A stretch of 64,000 nt of DNA from Candidatus Methanoperedens sp. (GTDB taxonomy: Archaea; Halobacteriota; Methanosarcinia; Methanosarcinales; Methanoperedenaceae). Shown here in pieces: positions 53,413 through 60,276 of this stretch. The first letter of the stretch is position 1. Every line of letters starts with the position of its first letter. The translations under genes were made by a program, and so were the position numbers. The DNA is taken from assembly GCA_012026835.1 (NCBI GenBank), contig VEPN01000003.1, positions 57,358-121,357 of the forward strand, written 5' to 3'. The notes below the pieces were generated by a model. That model was not told the DNA's origin. It worked only from the letters and a program-made list of their open reading frames with translations, and made no database searches.

Positions 53413-54171
53413 ATGAAACAAGTCAGAAGACATATTAAGAGCATTACATTGCTCGCTATAGTGCTGATGGCCACTATAGGAATCGTCTATGCAAATACAC
53501 CTGCCCGCACACCTGTTGGCTTTGATAAGACCGTAGTATTCATGGCCGCCGGACAATACAACTCAAGTGTGCCTCCAGCAGAAGGAGATCTGGCAGTCTG
53601 GTATCACAAGACCGTCATGGGGCGTACTGATGCAGAGATCGCTGGAGTAAAGAACAAAGCTATACAATACTTCAAGGATGAATTCGGCGTCGACACCGAT
53701 CCGATGGCTTTCGGAGTTGACCCCAGGAACGAGTACCGCGCCTACTATATCTCTGGCATGGATATTCCGGCTGAAGGCTGGGTTGTGCGAGATGGCGGGT
53801 TCAGTACAGTCTTTATGGTTCCAACCACGCTGCATGGAAAATACGGCGGAACTGCCGGGAAAACCGTACCCGCTGGTTCAATGATCGTTTATGGGGACTA
53901 TAACATAGACGTAACAGGGCCAGGAAACAGTGGGAAAAATCCATCCGATGTAAAACCATTGATTATACATTACCAGTCTGCTGAACCTATAATCCCGGAT
54001 ACTATTAACAACGGGATCACATTCCGCTGCACAGTAATAGCTCCATGGGGTGAAGGGATCGCACAGGGTATATCCTACCCGCAAGGTCTTGGTAATGGAA
54101 TAGTCCAGGCAAACATACGGGCCGTTCAAACATACCCAAAATTTGGCCCATCTGTAGTGCATCTGCCATAA
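53413..54171 (+). CDS. Exported protein, unknown function
   Basis: A 252-residue protein with a clear signal peptide (KSITLLAIVLMATIGIVYA, cleavage near residue 27) and a beta-rich mature part with no heme, metal or hydrolase motif. Recognisable conserved-looking pieces are AVWYHKTVMGRTDAEI near 55, EYRAYYISGMDIPAEGWVVR near 95 and APWGEGIAQGISYPQGLGNG near 215. I have no family name for it. The repeated promoter-region element upstream links its expression to the SEC-C microprotein. It probably works in the extracytoplasmic space. Confidence 0.7.
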   Translation: MKQVRRHIKSITLLAIVLMATIGIVYANTPARTPVGFDKTVVFMAAGQYNSSVPPAEGDLAVWYHKTVMGRTDAEIAGVKNKAIQYFKDEFGVDTDPMAFGVDPRNEYRAYYISGMDIPAEGWVVRDGGFSTVFMVPTTLHGKYGGTAGKTVPAGSMIVYGDYNIDVTGPGNSGKNPSDVKPLIIHYQSAEPIIPDTINNGITFRCTVIAPWGEGIAQGISYPQGLGNGIVQANIRAVQTYPKFGPSVVHLP

Positions 54172-54274
54172 ACAATTTGAGGGAATGATATATTTTGTTC
54201 CTTCTCTTTTTTCAATCAGCACTAACTTTGCGGCACCTGAGAAACAGAACAACAGGTTTTACCGTTGCTTTTAA

Positions 54275-54300
54275 AATCGAGCCAATACTTCGGCTCGATT
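54275..54300. terminator. Hairpin after exported-protein gene
   Basis: AATCGAGCC and GGCTCGATT form a perfect 9-bp stem around an 8-base loop, about 105 bp after the stop codon of the exported protein. No long T-run follows, so it may be a transcript-end or RNA-stability structure. The surrounding 54172-54395 stretch holds no convincing gene. Confidence 0.45.
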
Positions 54301-54395
54301 GAGAGAATAAAAGAGGTTGCTGAATCGATTGTTAGCGTAAAAGTTCAGGGCAAAAAACCATGAGAGCGACATATGAGTCCAGAGCTTTACAATGC

Positions 54396-54425
54396 TAATC
54401 GCTTGTGATTATTTTACTCACTACC
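54396..54425 (+). promoter_or_regulatory. Repeated 30-bp promoter-region element, copy 2
   Basis: Second copy of the element at 53239-53268, here 74 bp before the SEC-C microprotein start. The GTGA/TCAC inverted repeat and flanks are kept, while the DNA further downstream has diverged except for ATTGTCTGAA. Confidence 0.6.
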
Positions 54426-54498
54426 TCCAGAGCGTTATCAGGTATAACGTAATTTGTATTATTGTCTGAAAAAGACACATAAACGGAGGTAAACAAAT

Positions 54499-54597
54499 AT
54501 GACAGGTTGTTGTACATCAAAAAAGATCCCAGCGCCCAGTGATGCATGCCCTTGCGGTTCAGGAAAGAAATTCAAGGATTGCTGCGGAAAGAAATAA
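54499..54597 (+). CDS. SEC-C motif microprotein
   Basis: A 32-residue protein from ATG at 54499 to TAA, preceded by CGGAGGT. It contains DACPCGSGKKFKDCCGKK, the SEC-C zinc motif (C-x-C-x8-C-C), known from the C-terminal tail of bacterial SecA and many other proteins, where it binds zinc and protein partners. A second pair of Cys (Cys4 and Cys5) is near the start. As a free-standing peptide it could be a zinc or metal carrier. It has its own promoter-region element. Confidence 0.75.
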   Translation: MTGCCTSKKIPAPSDACPCGSGKKFKDCCGKK

Positions 54598-54741
54598 GGA
54601 AAATTGAGGAGATGAATGACCGGGTAACATATAATGGCTAAAATGTGTTCTGAAGAGGGCAGGTTATCTGCCAATTTTTTTAGACTGTCAAACTAAATAT
54701 ATAACAGGAAACTAACATACTAATACAAGTGGAGGTTAAAA

Positions 54742-55251
54742 ATGGCAAAAATAAAAAATGCTGTGTTCGCAGTATTAGTTATATTTCTCGCATCGTTTTT
54801 TTTGGGCTGTGTTGGCACAAAAGAAACAAAATTGGAACCAAAAGCAGAGGGTAAAGCGCTGTACAGCTACATAACAGCAGGGAACAACTATAAAAAATGG
54901 GATAAGTGGCCTGGCACACGCGAATTTTATCCCAAGAGTGCCGGAAGTCCGCACGGCGATCTGCTCATTACATATGTGAATGATAAAGCGCTGCCAGCGA
55001 TACAGGGCAAAGCAGGCAGCCTGCCTGACGAGAGCATAATAGTAAAAGAGAACTACATGCCAGACAAGACGCTGGATGCACTCACGGTAATGTACAAGGA
55101 GAATGGCTACGATCCGGCACACAACGACTGGTTCTGGGCAAAGTATTCACCTACTGGCGAGGTACAAGCTGAAGGAAAGGTGGGGATGTGCAACGACTGC
55201 CACGGAAAGCAGAAGGATAACGATTATACATTCACAAGCCCGCTGAAGTAG
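54742..55251 (+). CDS. Cytochrome P460-like c-type lipoprotein
   Basis: A 169-residue protein with a signal sequence ending in a lipobox (FLGC, Cys23) and a C-terminal heme c site CNDCH at residues 150-154. LDALTVMYKENGYDPAHNDW and FWAKYSPTGEVQAEGK near 112-147 match the cytochrome P460 domain, whose members oxidise hydroxylamine or bind NO through a lysine-crosslinked heme; the crosslinking Lys cannot be fixed by eye. It would sit on the outer face of the membrane. An exported c-type cytochrome fits an archaeon with extracellular or quinone-linked electron transfer. Confidence 0.85.
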   Translation: MAKIKNAVFAVLVIFLASFFLGCVGTKETKLEPKAEGKALYSYITAGNNYKKWDKWPGTREFYPKSAGSPHGDLLITYVNDKALPAIQGKAGSLPDESIIVKENYMPDKTLDALTVMYKENGYDPAHNDWFWAKYSPTGEVQAEGKVGMCNDCHGKQKDNDYTFTSPLK

Positions 55252-55326
55252 AGACCAGCTTCCGGTTGCAGTATAAAAGGACGGGGGTCTGTAAAAAGAT
55301 CCCATCTTCAAATAGGGGACTAAAAA

Positions 55327-55434
55327 TTACAGACCCAGGACCTTTCTGACTTTCTCAACAGTCGGCCTGCCTTCGAAGATGATCTACCATCAACTACGAT
55401 GGTAGGCGTGGCTTTGATGAAATGGGTATATTCA
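55327..55434 (-). pseudogene. 3' end of a thioredoxin/glutaredoxin-like gene, frameshifted
   Basis: On the minus strand FIKATPTIVVDG is followed, one base short, by IIFEGRPTVEKVRKVLGL and a TAA at 55327. The parent would have read VDGKIIFEGRP, so a single A was lost from a GGT-AAG-ATC context. The cis-Pro ATPTIVVDG and the final helix are typical of archaeal thioredoxin-like proteins. The N-terminal half with the CxxC site is not found. It is a clear recent-looking remnant. Confidence 0.75.
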
Positions 55435-55512
55435 AAATTTTGATTATATTATCTATCATAAAAACCTTTAAAAAGGACAGCTGCTGCCTTTAAGCAGGCA
55501 GCATTTCAGATC

Positions 55513-55700
55513 TCACTCAGGCGGCGGGGTGGGCATAAATTTTGTATCAAGACCCGGGGTTACATGTCCCCACTGAGCATCGAACTCCTTTACTGCAATG
55601 TGCCGTACCCAGAATCTCTGAGTACCTGGAGCCACTGCTGGCCCGTGTCCTCCATTCATTCCATGGAAGTGTACGTATCCTTCCTCTTTTGGCTGATCTG
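55513..55700 (-). pseudogene. C-terminal remnant of an exported-type protein
   Basis: A minus-strand frame ending in TGA at 55513 encodes EEGYVHFHGMNGG, RFWVRHIAVKEFDAQWG and VTPGLDTKFMPTPPPE. The text is protein-like, rich in His and aromatic residues, and ends naturally, but no start codon fits. The frame stays open to near 55780, where it meets the HTH gene. No family name can be given. The remaining bases between 55252 and 55784 hold only this and the thioredoxin remnant. Confidence 0.5.
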
Positions 55701-55784
55701 ATTTAAGGAATTTTCGGACAATTGTATAATATACAATATAGTGGATAACCCCACGGAGGTCATAAGAATTATAAGCACACCCGA

Positions 55785-56180
55785 TTATCTCTTTTCAAAC
55801 TTCATTACAAGTTTGTTCATCATATTGTACCACACCTGGAGCTCCTGTCCCATGATCTTTTTTGTTTCATCAAGCGGTGTGGCTGTGTAAATATAGGTAA
55901 AGCCGCCCAATCCAAGAACCCTGAATTTCCGTTTTATCATGCCTTTGTCCATTAATGTCTGGAGAGACCGCTGGATAGAGCTTCTATCTTTTTTCAGGAA
56001 CTCCGATATCTCTGTAATTGTTGATTCAGGATGATCCAGAATGTAAAAATATACTTCAATTTCATAATCCTTTATCTTAAAAACGCAGCGCATGACATCA
56101 TTGAAATTCGGCTCAGGGGTCATCATAAGCTCTTCTACCATCTGAAATTCAGATTTATTTTCATTATTTAACAAATCCAT
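55785..56180 (-). CDS. HTH transcriptional regulator (TrmB/MarR-type winged helix)
   Basis: A 131-residue protein. The central part VYFYILDHPESTITEISEFL followed by KDRSSIQRSLQTLMDKGMIK (about residues 45-82) is a textbook winged helix with a recognition helix RSSIQRSLQTL. The tail (TPLDETKKIMGQELQVWYNM) is a dimerisation helix. It has no cysteine-rich sensor. It starts 9 bp after the stop of the decayed regulator at 56.2 kb and points away from module 2, so it may have taken over control of that promoter. Confidence 0.85.
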   Translation of the reverse strand: MDLLNNENKSEFQMVEELMMTPEPNFNDVMRCVFKIKDYEIEVYFYILDHPESTITEISEFLKKDRSSIQRSLQTLMDKGMIKRKFRVLGLGGFTYIYTATPLDETKKIMGQELQVWYNMMNKLVMKFEKR

Positions 56181-56189
56181 ATTTTCACC

Positions 56190-56300
56190 TTACTTTTTTG
56201 AGGTACGCCTGGGAGTTTCAGGATTTAACATTGAATACATATCACTGACACTTTTCATGATCCCTTTTGAGATTTTTCTTTTTTATCAGTCATATAATTG
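56190..56300 (-). pseudogene. Decayed second copy of the cysteine-containing winged-helix regulator
   Basis: The minus strand contains NYMTDK in one frame and, after a shift, KGIMKSVSDMYSMLNPETPR with a TAA at 56190. The intact regulator at 49.4 kb ends with YMITDKGFKVLKSVSEMYSA and then LNP, so this is its C-terminus. The rest of the gene is gone. It occupies the same relative place next to the conserved promoter. Confidence 0.72.
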
Positions 56301-56321
56301 TTTTATCTTTATCAAGTTAAA

Positions 56322-56401
56322 AAGGTTTCTATTGCAACCTTCAAAGTTATGTTTGTATATTAAAATGTAGCTTGTACATTTTTATGACGGCTAAGTATAT
56401 G
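56322..56401 (+). promoter_or_regulatory. Promoter/operator of flavoprotein module 2
   Basis: Copy of the 80-bp control region at 50205-50284: AAGGTT-N8-AACCTT (56322-56341), AAAATGTA-N5-TACATTTT (56362-56382) and TAAGTATATG (56392-56401), with the same distances. Only loop and spacer bases differ. The TATA box is 36 bp before the ATG of the second small cysteine protein. Confidence 0.75.
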
Positions 56402-56436
56402 TGAATAACTACACTATATTGAATTGAGGTAATAAA

Positions 56437-56592
56437 ATGCCAGAATGGAAATACACGAACAAAAAAGTAACAAATGAAGAAGCTGAGAAGTCATTAGCTG
56501 CCGTAAAAAGCGCATGCTTCCACTGTGAAGCACACAGCAACGGCTGTCCTCTCTCTAAAACAGCCGGCGAGATAAAAGAAATGACAAAGTGA
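56437..56592 (+). CDS. Small cysteine protein of the flavoprotein module (copy 2)
   Basis: A 51-residue protein starting MPEWKYTNKKVTNEEAEKSL and continuing AAVKSACFHCEAHSNGCPLS, then KTAGEIKEMTK. The C-x2-C-x6-C pattern and His residues are as in the copy at 50320. Differences between the copies are mostly conservative, so the protein is real and selected. It is followed by the AhpD-like gene and the second flavoprotein on the same strand. Confidence 0.8.
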   Translation: MPEWKYTNKKVTNEEAEKSLAAVKSACFHCEAHSNGCPLSKTAGEIKEMTK

Positions 56593-56609
56593 GAACAGGA
56601 GCGCCATAA

Positions 56610-57158
56610 GTGATTAACATGGCAAGAATCAAACCTATAGAAAAAGAAGAAGCGAATGAAGAAGTCCGGGGAATTTACAGGGATATTGAAGCTGCTTTCG
56701 GGATGGTTCCGAATCTTTTCAAGACCTATGCTCATTTTCCTGCCCTGCTGCGTGTGAACTGGGAAAAGACAAAAGCCCTGATGATGAGGGGCGAACTTCC
56801 GAGGGAGCTTAAAGAGAGCATAGCTGTAGTCGTATCTGCGGCAAACACATGCAACTACTGTGTGGCAGCACACTCTATGGCACTTATGATGATGGGTTTT
56901 CCTAAAGAAAAAATTGATACACTGACAAAAAACATTGAGAAATCAGAATTGTCCCGGAGAGACCAGAAGATTCTGCAATATGTAAGGAAGGCAACGCTCA
57001 CACCTCTTAAAATTACAGACAGCGAAACCCGTGAACTTAAATCGTTTGGTATTACTGATGGCCAGATGGTAGAAATCCTCGGGGTCATGGAACTATTCAC
57101 GGGCTACAACAAGTTCCTCGATGCCCTTGCCGTAGAGATTGATTTTCCGGCGGTATAG
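56610..57158 (+). CDS. AhpD/carboxymuconolactone decarboxylase-like peroxidase-related protein
   Basis: A 182-residue all-helical protein with the redox CxxC in NTCNYCVAAHSMALMMMG near 86-103, the catalytic Cys-x2-Cys-x3-His of AhpD-type alkylhydroperoxidases. PNLFKTYAHFPALLRVNWEK near 33 is typical for the peroxidase-related subfamily. It could reduce peroxides with electrons from a dithiol partner. The ribosome-binding AGGAG suits the GTG at 56610; the ATG at 56619 is the other choice. It sits between the small cysteine protein and the flavoprotein, 3 bp before the latter. Confidence 0.9.
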   Translation: MINMARIKPIEKEEANEEVRGIYRDIEAAFGMVPNLFKTYAHFPALLRVNWEKTKALMMRGELPRELKESIAVVVSAANTCNYCVAAHSMALMMMGFPKEKIDTLTKNIEKSELSRRDQKILQYVRKATLTPLKITDSETRELKSFGITDGQMVEILGVMELFTGYNKFLDALAVEIDFPAV

Positions 57159-57161
57159 ATT

Positions 57162-57791
57162 ATGAAAGTTCTTGGAGTTAGCGGAAGCCCTGTTAAAAAC
57201 AGCAATACCGACAGGCTGGTTAAAACAGTGCTTGAAGCCACGGGCCTTGACTACGAATTCATTAAACTTTCAGATTACGACATCCATCCATGCAGGGCGT
57301 GCCTTGGCTGTGCTAAGGACAATACTTGCAAACAGAAGGATGACTGGCAGATAATTGAAAACAAAATCAAGGAATGTAAGGCTCTTGTTATCGGGGGCTA
57401 CCCTACCTATGGCACTCTTGACTCAAGGACAAAAATGCTTACCGAACGGATGTATTCCATGCACCATCAAAGAATGCTCAATAAAGGAAAAATCGGAGCG
57501 GCCGTGGCGGTCGGGGTTGGAAGAGGAATACCAAGCGTGGATAATGCAGTGGAACAGATCGCTGCTTTCATGCAAATGGAAGGAATTAACGTCATCGGTA
57601 AGCTCAGCGGAACCGGGAACGTCTCATGCCTTTCCTGCGGTTATGGAGGTACCTGCAAAATAAGTGCAGTCCCGCTATTATTTGGCCAGGGAGCCATGCC
57701 GTCAAAGGATAAATACACGGCAATAGAAGATCAGAAGGACATTATTGAAAAAGCAAATGAAATCGGGCGTAAAATCGGAAACCTTCTTTAA
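57162..57791 (+). CDS. Iron-sulfur flavoprotein / NADPH-dependent FMN reductase family (module 2)
   Basis: A 209-residue paralogue of the protein at 50.5 kb: FMN loop GVSGSPVKNSNTDRL, cluster motif HPCRACLGCAKDNTC (Cys44, Cys47, Cys50, Cys56) at the same residues, GGYPTYGTLDSRTKMLTERM near 77, and a second Cys cluster NVSCLSCGYGGTC near 148. It lacks the C-terminal extension of copy 1. It is the last gene of module 2, with AhpD inserted before it, so the two flavoproteins probably feed electrons to different partners. Confidence 0.9.
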   Translation: MKVLGVSGSPVKNSNTDRLVKTVLEATGLDYEFIKLSDYDIHPCRACLGCAKDNTCKQKDDWQIIENKIKECKALVIGGYPTYGTLDSRTKMLTERMYSMHHQRMLNKGKIGAAVAVGVGRGIPSVDNAVEQIAAFMQMEGINVIGKLSGTGNVSCLSCGYGGTCKISAVPLLFGQGAMPSKDKYTAIEDQKDIIEKANEIGRKIGNLL

Positions 57792-59044
57792 ATCCTGAAA
57801 AAATCCAGAAGTTCACGCTGGTAAAGCGTTTCTTTCAAGACCGTGCTTTCCTTTATCCACCGAGCTTTCAGGATAACAAGCCTTGTGGAAATGTATTCAA
57901 AAGCCTCATCCAGCGACGCGAATTTCCCGGGAGGCATCCGAAGCGCCGCCCTCACGTTCTCCCTTACATTCCACACACCGACGGGCATTATGTAGCCGGG
58001 ATGCGCCTCTCTCAGTATCACCACGCGCGCCTGCCTTTTCTCTTTCACGAGATATTCATTCACTGCAAGCCGCGCCGCATAATAGCAGCCCCCTATCTCC
58101 GCATAAGTCGTCCTTCCTTCATATCCTTCAGACGATGCCATTATGGCCACGTCTTTCCCGAAAGGATTCCAGACAGTGTTGGGATACCAGGCCTCTATAA
58201 GTTCATAGCTCCAGGTGCGCGGCATCATAAGGACAACGAACCTGTTATCAAGCTGCCATGACTCAAAAACAAGATAATCGTTGATCAACGGGAAATCCTT
58301 CATTTTTTCCATTAAATGAGCCCCTATCATGCTGTCAACAGCCGTGATGCTCCACCGTGTGGGAACAAACCTGCGCGCTTTTCCCTCTCCAAAGGAACCG
58401 ACTGAAAAAGCTTTCTGGATGCTTGATACAAGAGTATCTTTTTTATAAAGTTCAAGCACCGCATCTTTTGCCTTGAGGTCTGTATCATTATATGCTTTTT
58501 CCATCCTTTGGTCGAATTTTGTGTTGCCGATATCTATTTTTTTAAGAGGCGCCGTGGGTCCAAAGGGCTGGACCTCGTCATCAAGCACCAGCCTAGCATG
58601 GGGTTTCTTCAGGAATTCGGCCTCAACATCAACAGGGGATGCGCAAAGCGCCATCTCGCGCGTGGCCTCTATGATGCGACTGCCTTCAAGGTCCCTGATG
58701 TGCACAAGGTGCTTTCCCCTTACAAGCTGCGAGCGAAAATCCACGATATCATCGATAGTTTTCCCTAACCACATCTCAGGAGTGTCAAGAAGGGCTGTGT
58801 CCCCGTGTGACGGCGGGATGAGAGGCCCAACAGATACATAGGGGTAGCCTATCCTGCCTATAAATATGCCGGGCGGGGAAGAGCCGTCAATATTAAGGCT
58901 GTCGGTCAATGGCCTGACTTTAACCCTGGAATAGAATTTAACGAGAACAGGGCATCTCTGTTTCCCGCATAATAATTTTGCACCACGGCATAAGATACAA
59001 AGGGCATCGCCACCGCCGCTGAATAGCGAATCCGGACTTTCCAT
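57788..59044 (-). CDS. Archaeal Nre family DNA repair protein
   Basis: A 418-residue protein of the NreA/NreB family, implicated in DNA-damage tolerance in haloarchaea. The N-terminus has a zinc finger-like CILCRGAKLLCGKQRCP (C-x2-C...C-x4-C, near 16-32). The core has PPGIFIGRIGYPYVSVGPLI near 57 and WNPFGKDVAIMASSEGYEGR near 290. The last residues QRELLDFFRI form a PCNA-interacting (PIP) motif QxxLxxFF. It is convergent with the flavoprotein gene (4-bp overlap). NreA binds PCNA in Haloferax; the same is likely here. Confidence 0.9.
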   Translation of the reverse strand: MESPDSLFSGGGDALCILCRGAKLLCGKQRCPVLVKFYSRVKVRPLTDSLNIDGSSPPGIFIGRIGYPYVSVGPLIPPSHGDTALLDTPEMWLGKTIDDIVDFRSQLVRGKHLVHIRDLEGSRIIEATREMALCASPVDVEAEFLKKPHARLVLDDEVQPFGPTAPLKKIDIGNTKFDQRMEKAYNDTDLKAKDAVLELYKKDTLVSSIQKAFSVGSFGEGKARRFVPTRWSITAVDSMIGAHLMEKMKDFPLINDYLVFESWQLDNRFVVLMMPRTWSYELIEAWYPNTVWNPFGKDVAIMASSEGYEGRTTYAEIGGCYYAARLAVNEYLVKEKRQARVVILREAHPGYIMPVGVWNVRENVRAALRMPPGKFASLDEAFEYISTRLVILKARWIKESTVLKETLYQRELLDFFRI

Positions 59045-59145
59045 GTATGAATAGATGATATAAAAGCATATAAACTAAATGCAAGCTCTGTGAAAGTAAA
59101 TCCCGACAAAAGGATTAAACCCTCCGGAGTTATTAAGCCAGTACC

Positions 59146-59631
59146 ATGTTCATTGAAATCGACGGCTGGATGGCAAAACTCAGGTTTTCTGCGTGCCACT
59201 TCATACCAAACCACCCGAAATGCGGCTGCCTTCACGGCCATACCTATGCTATCAGCGTGAGGATAGAAGGGGAACAGAAAGGAGAGTTCATAATCGATTT
59301 TGAGATTGTGAAAGGGATAGTAAACGGTATATGCGACAGGCTCGACCATAAAGTCATGGTCGCAGAAAAAGACCCGCGACTCAGGATAGAAAAAAAAGAG
59401 GGTGTGTCCATTGAGGTCATCGAAAGTAAAAAACGATATGTACTGCCGGCTGAAGATATCGTGTTCCTTCCCATAAAATCCGTAAGCGCCGAAGACCTGT
59501 GTAAATATTTTAGCGCCGGGATAGCAAAGGAGCTAAAGGCAAATGGCGCAGATAATATCAAAAAGATAAACGTCAGGGTGGATGAGGGTATCGGGCAGGG
59601 CGCAGGCTGCGAGTTAGGGAGGTCAGAATAA
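59146..59631 (+). CDS. 6-pyruvoyl tetrahydropterin synthase/QueD family protein
   Basis: A 161-residue protein with the zinc-binding His set: RFSACHFIPNHPKCGCLHGH (His near 21 and 31-33) and FIIDFEIVKGIVNGICDRLDHK near 47-67, whose final His belongs to the catalytic set. KCGCLHGHTY is the family signature with the nucleophile Cys. The end EGIGQGAGCELG is unusual: normal members finish with an E-T-x-x-x-x-a motif. Archaeal members can make 6-carboxy-tetrahydropterin for archaeosine, or 6-hydroxymethyl-dihydropterin for methanopterin-type cofactors; which one is open. Confidence 0.85.
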   Translation: MFIEIDGWMAKLRFSACHFIPNHPKCGCLHGHTYAISVRIEGEQKGEFIIDFEIVKGIVNGICDRLDHKVMVAEKDPRLRIEKKEGVSIEVIESKKRYVLPAEDIVFLPIKSVSAEDLCKYFSAGIAKELKANGADNIKKINVRVDEGIGQGAGCELGRSE

Positions 59632-59738
59632 AGCTTGCTATATGATGAAAGAGCCAAAATAAGTTGCCTGAAATTAGCATGAAATCCATTTCATAATGGA
59701 TTTCCCATAACGGGCTCCCCTGAATGTTACAACTCTAA

Positions 59739-60002
59739 TTATTTATTGCTCCGGATAATGCATCTGTCCACCTGCATATTGGAATGAATGTTATTCTCCA
59801 TCATAAAATTTACCAGGTTCTTGATCCAGCGTTCCAGGGTAAGAGCATTGTCTGCATGTTCTAAAATGTCTTTTTCAAGAGTTTTATTCCAGTTCATGCC
59901 ACCATATTTTTTCTTAAATTTCGTTATTTCTTCTGAGGTTGCACGAGATTCAAGGTTGCAGGCCAGTACACTTAAAATATAGCGTAAGCAATCTTTATTC
60001 AT
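59739..60002 (-). CDS. Small helical protein, unknown
   Basis: An 87-residue soluble protein, mostly helical, with three Cys spread over the chain. SRATSEEITKFKKKYGGMNW and KTLEKDILEHADNALTLERW are the most distinctive parts. I recognise no family. Its promoter must lie in the 60.0-60.2 kb spacer, shared divergently with the exported protein. It is included because its codon use and length look natural; it may be a spurious frame. Confidence 0.45.
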   Translation of the reverse strand: MNKDCLRYILSVLACNLESRATSEEITKFKKKYGGMNWNKTLEKDILEHADNALTLERWIKNLVNFMMENNIHSNMQVDRCIIRSNK

Positions 60003-60183
60003 GATGATAATAATGTAAAGGTATTGAGATAAATTTTGCGGTTAACAGGATGTGGAGAAGAGAGCGACACACCACTTTAATGAAACAAGATAACCGGTTT
60101 TAATAATGTTTGTCTCATTTACGTTTGCTTAGATATATATTATAAGACTCGTTTATTTAATATCCGGTTTGTCCATGAATCGA

Positions 60184-60239
60184 AAAGTTTAAATACAAAG
60201 CTGTGAAATAAATGACTAACTCGCCTATTTATAGACGAG
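60184..60239 (+). promoter_or_regulatory. Promoter with inverted repeat upstream of exported protein
   Basis: A TATA-like AGTTTAAATAC (BRE-like AAAA just before) at about 60184-60196 is followed about 25 bp later, at the expected start of transcription, by CTCGCCTATTTATAGACGAG (60220-60239), an imperfect palindrome with one mismatched pair. A repressor could sit there and block initiation, or it could be a 5' hairpin of the message. GGAGGT precedes the ATG at 60277. Confidence 0.55.
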
Positions 60240-60276
60240 CTTGAAAATAAAATATGATAATGGAGGTTAAATTAAA

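Noticed and set aside
54235..54351. About 40 open codons ending in VAESIVSVKVQGKKP before a stop
   Set aside because: No start codon, and the first part forms the hairpin at 54275-54300; could be a gene tail but support is too weak.
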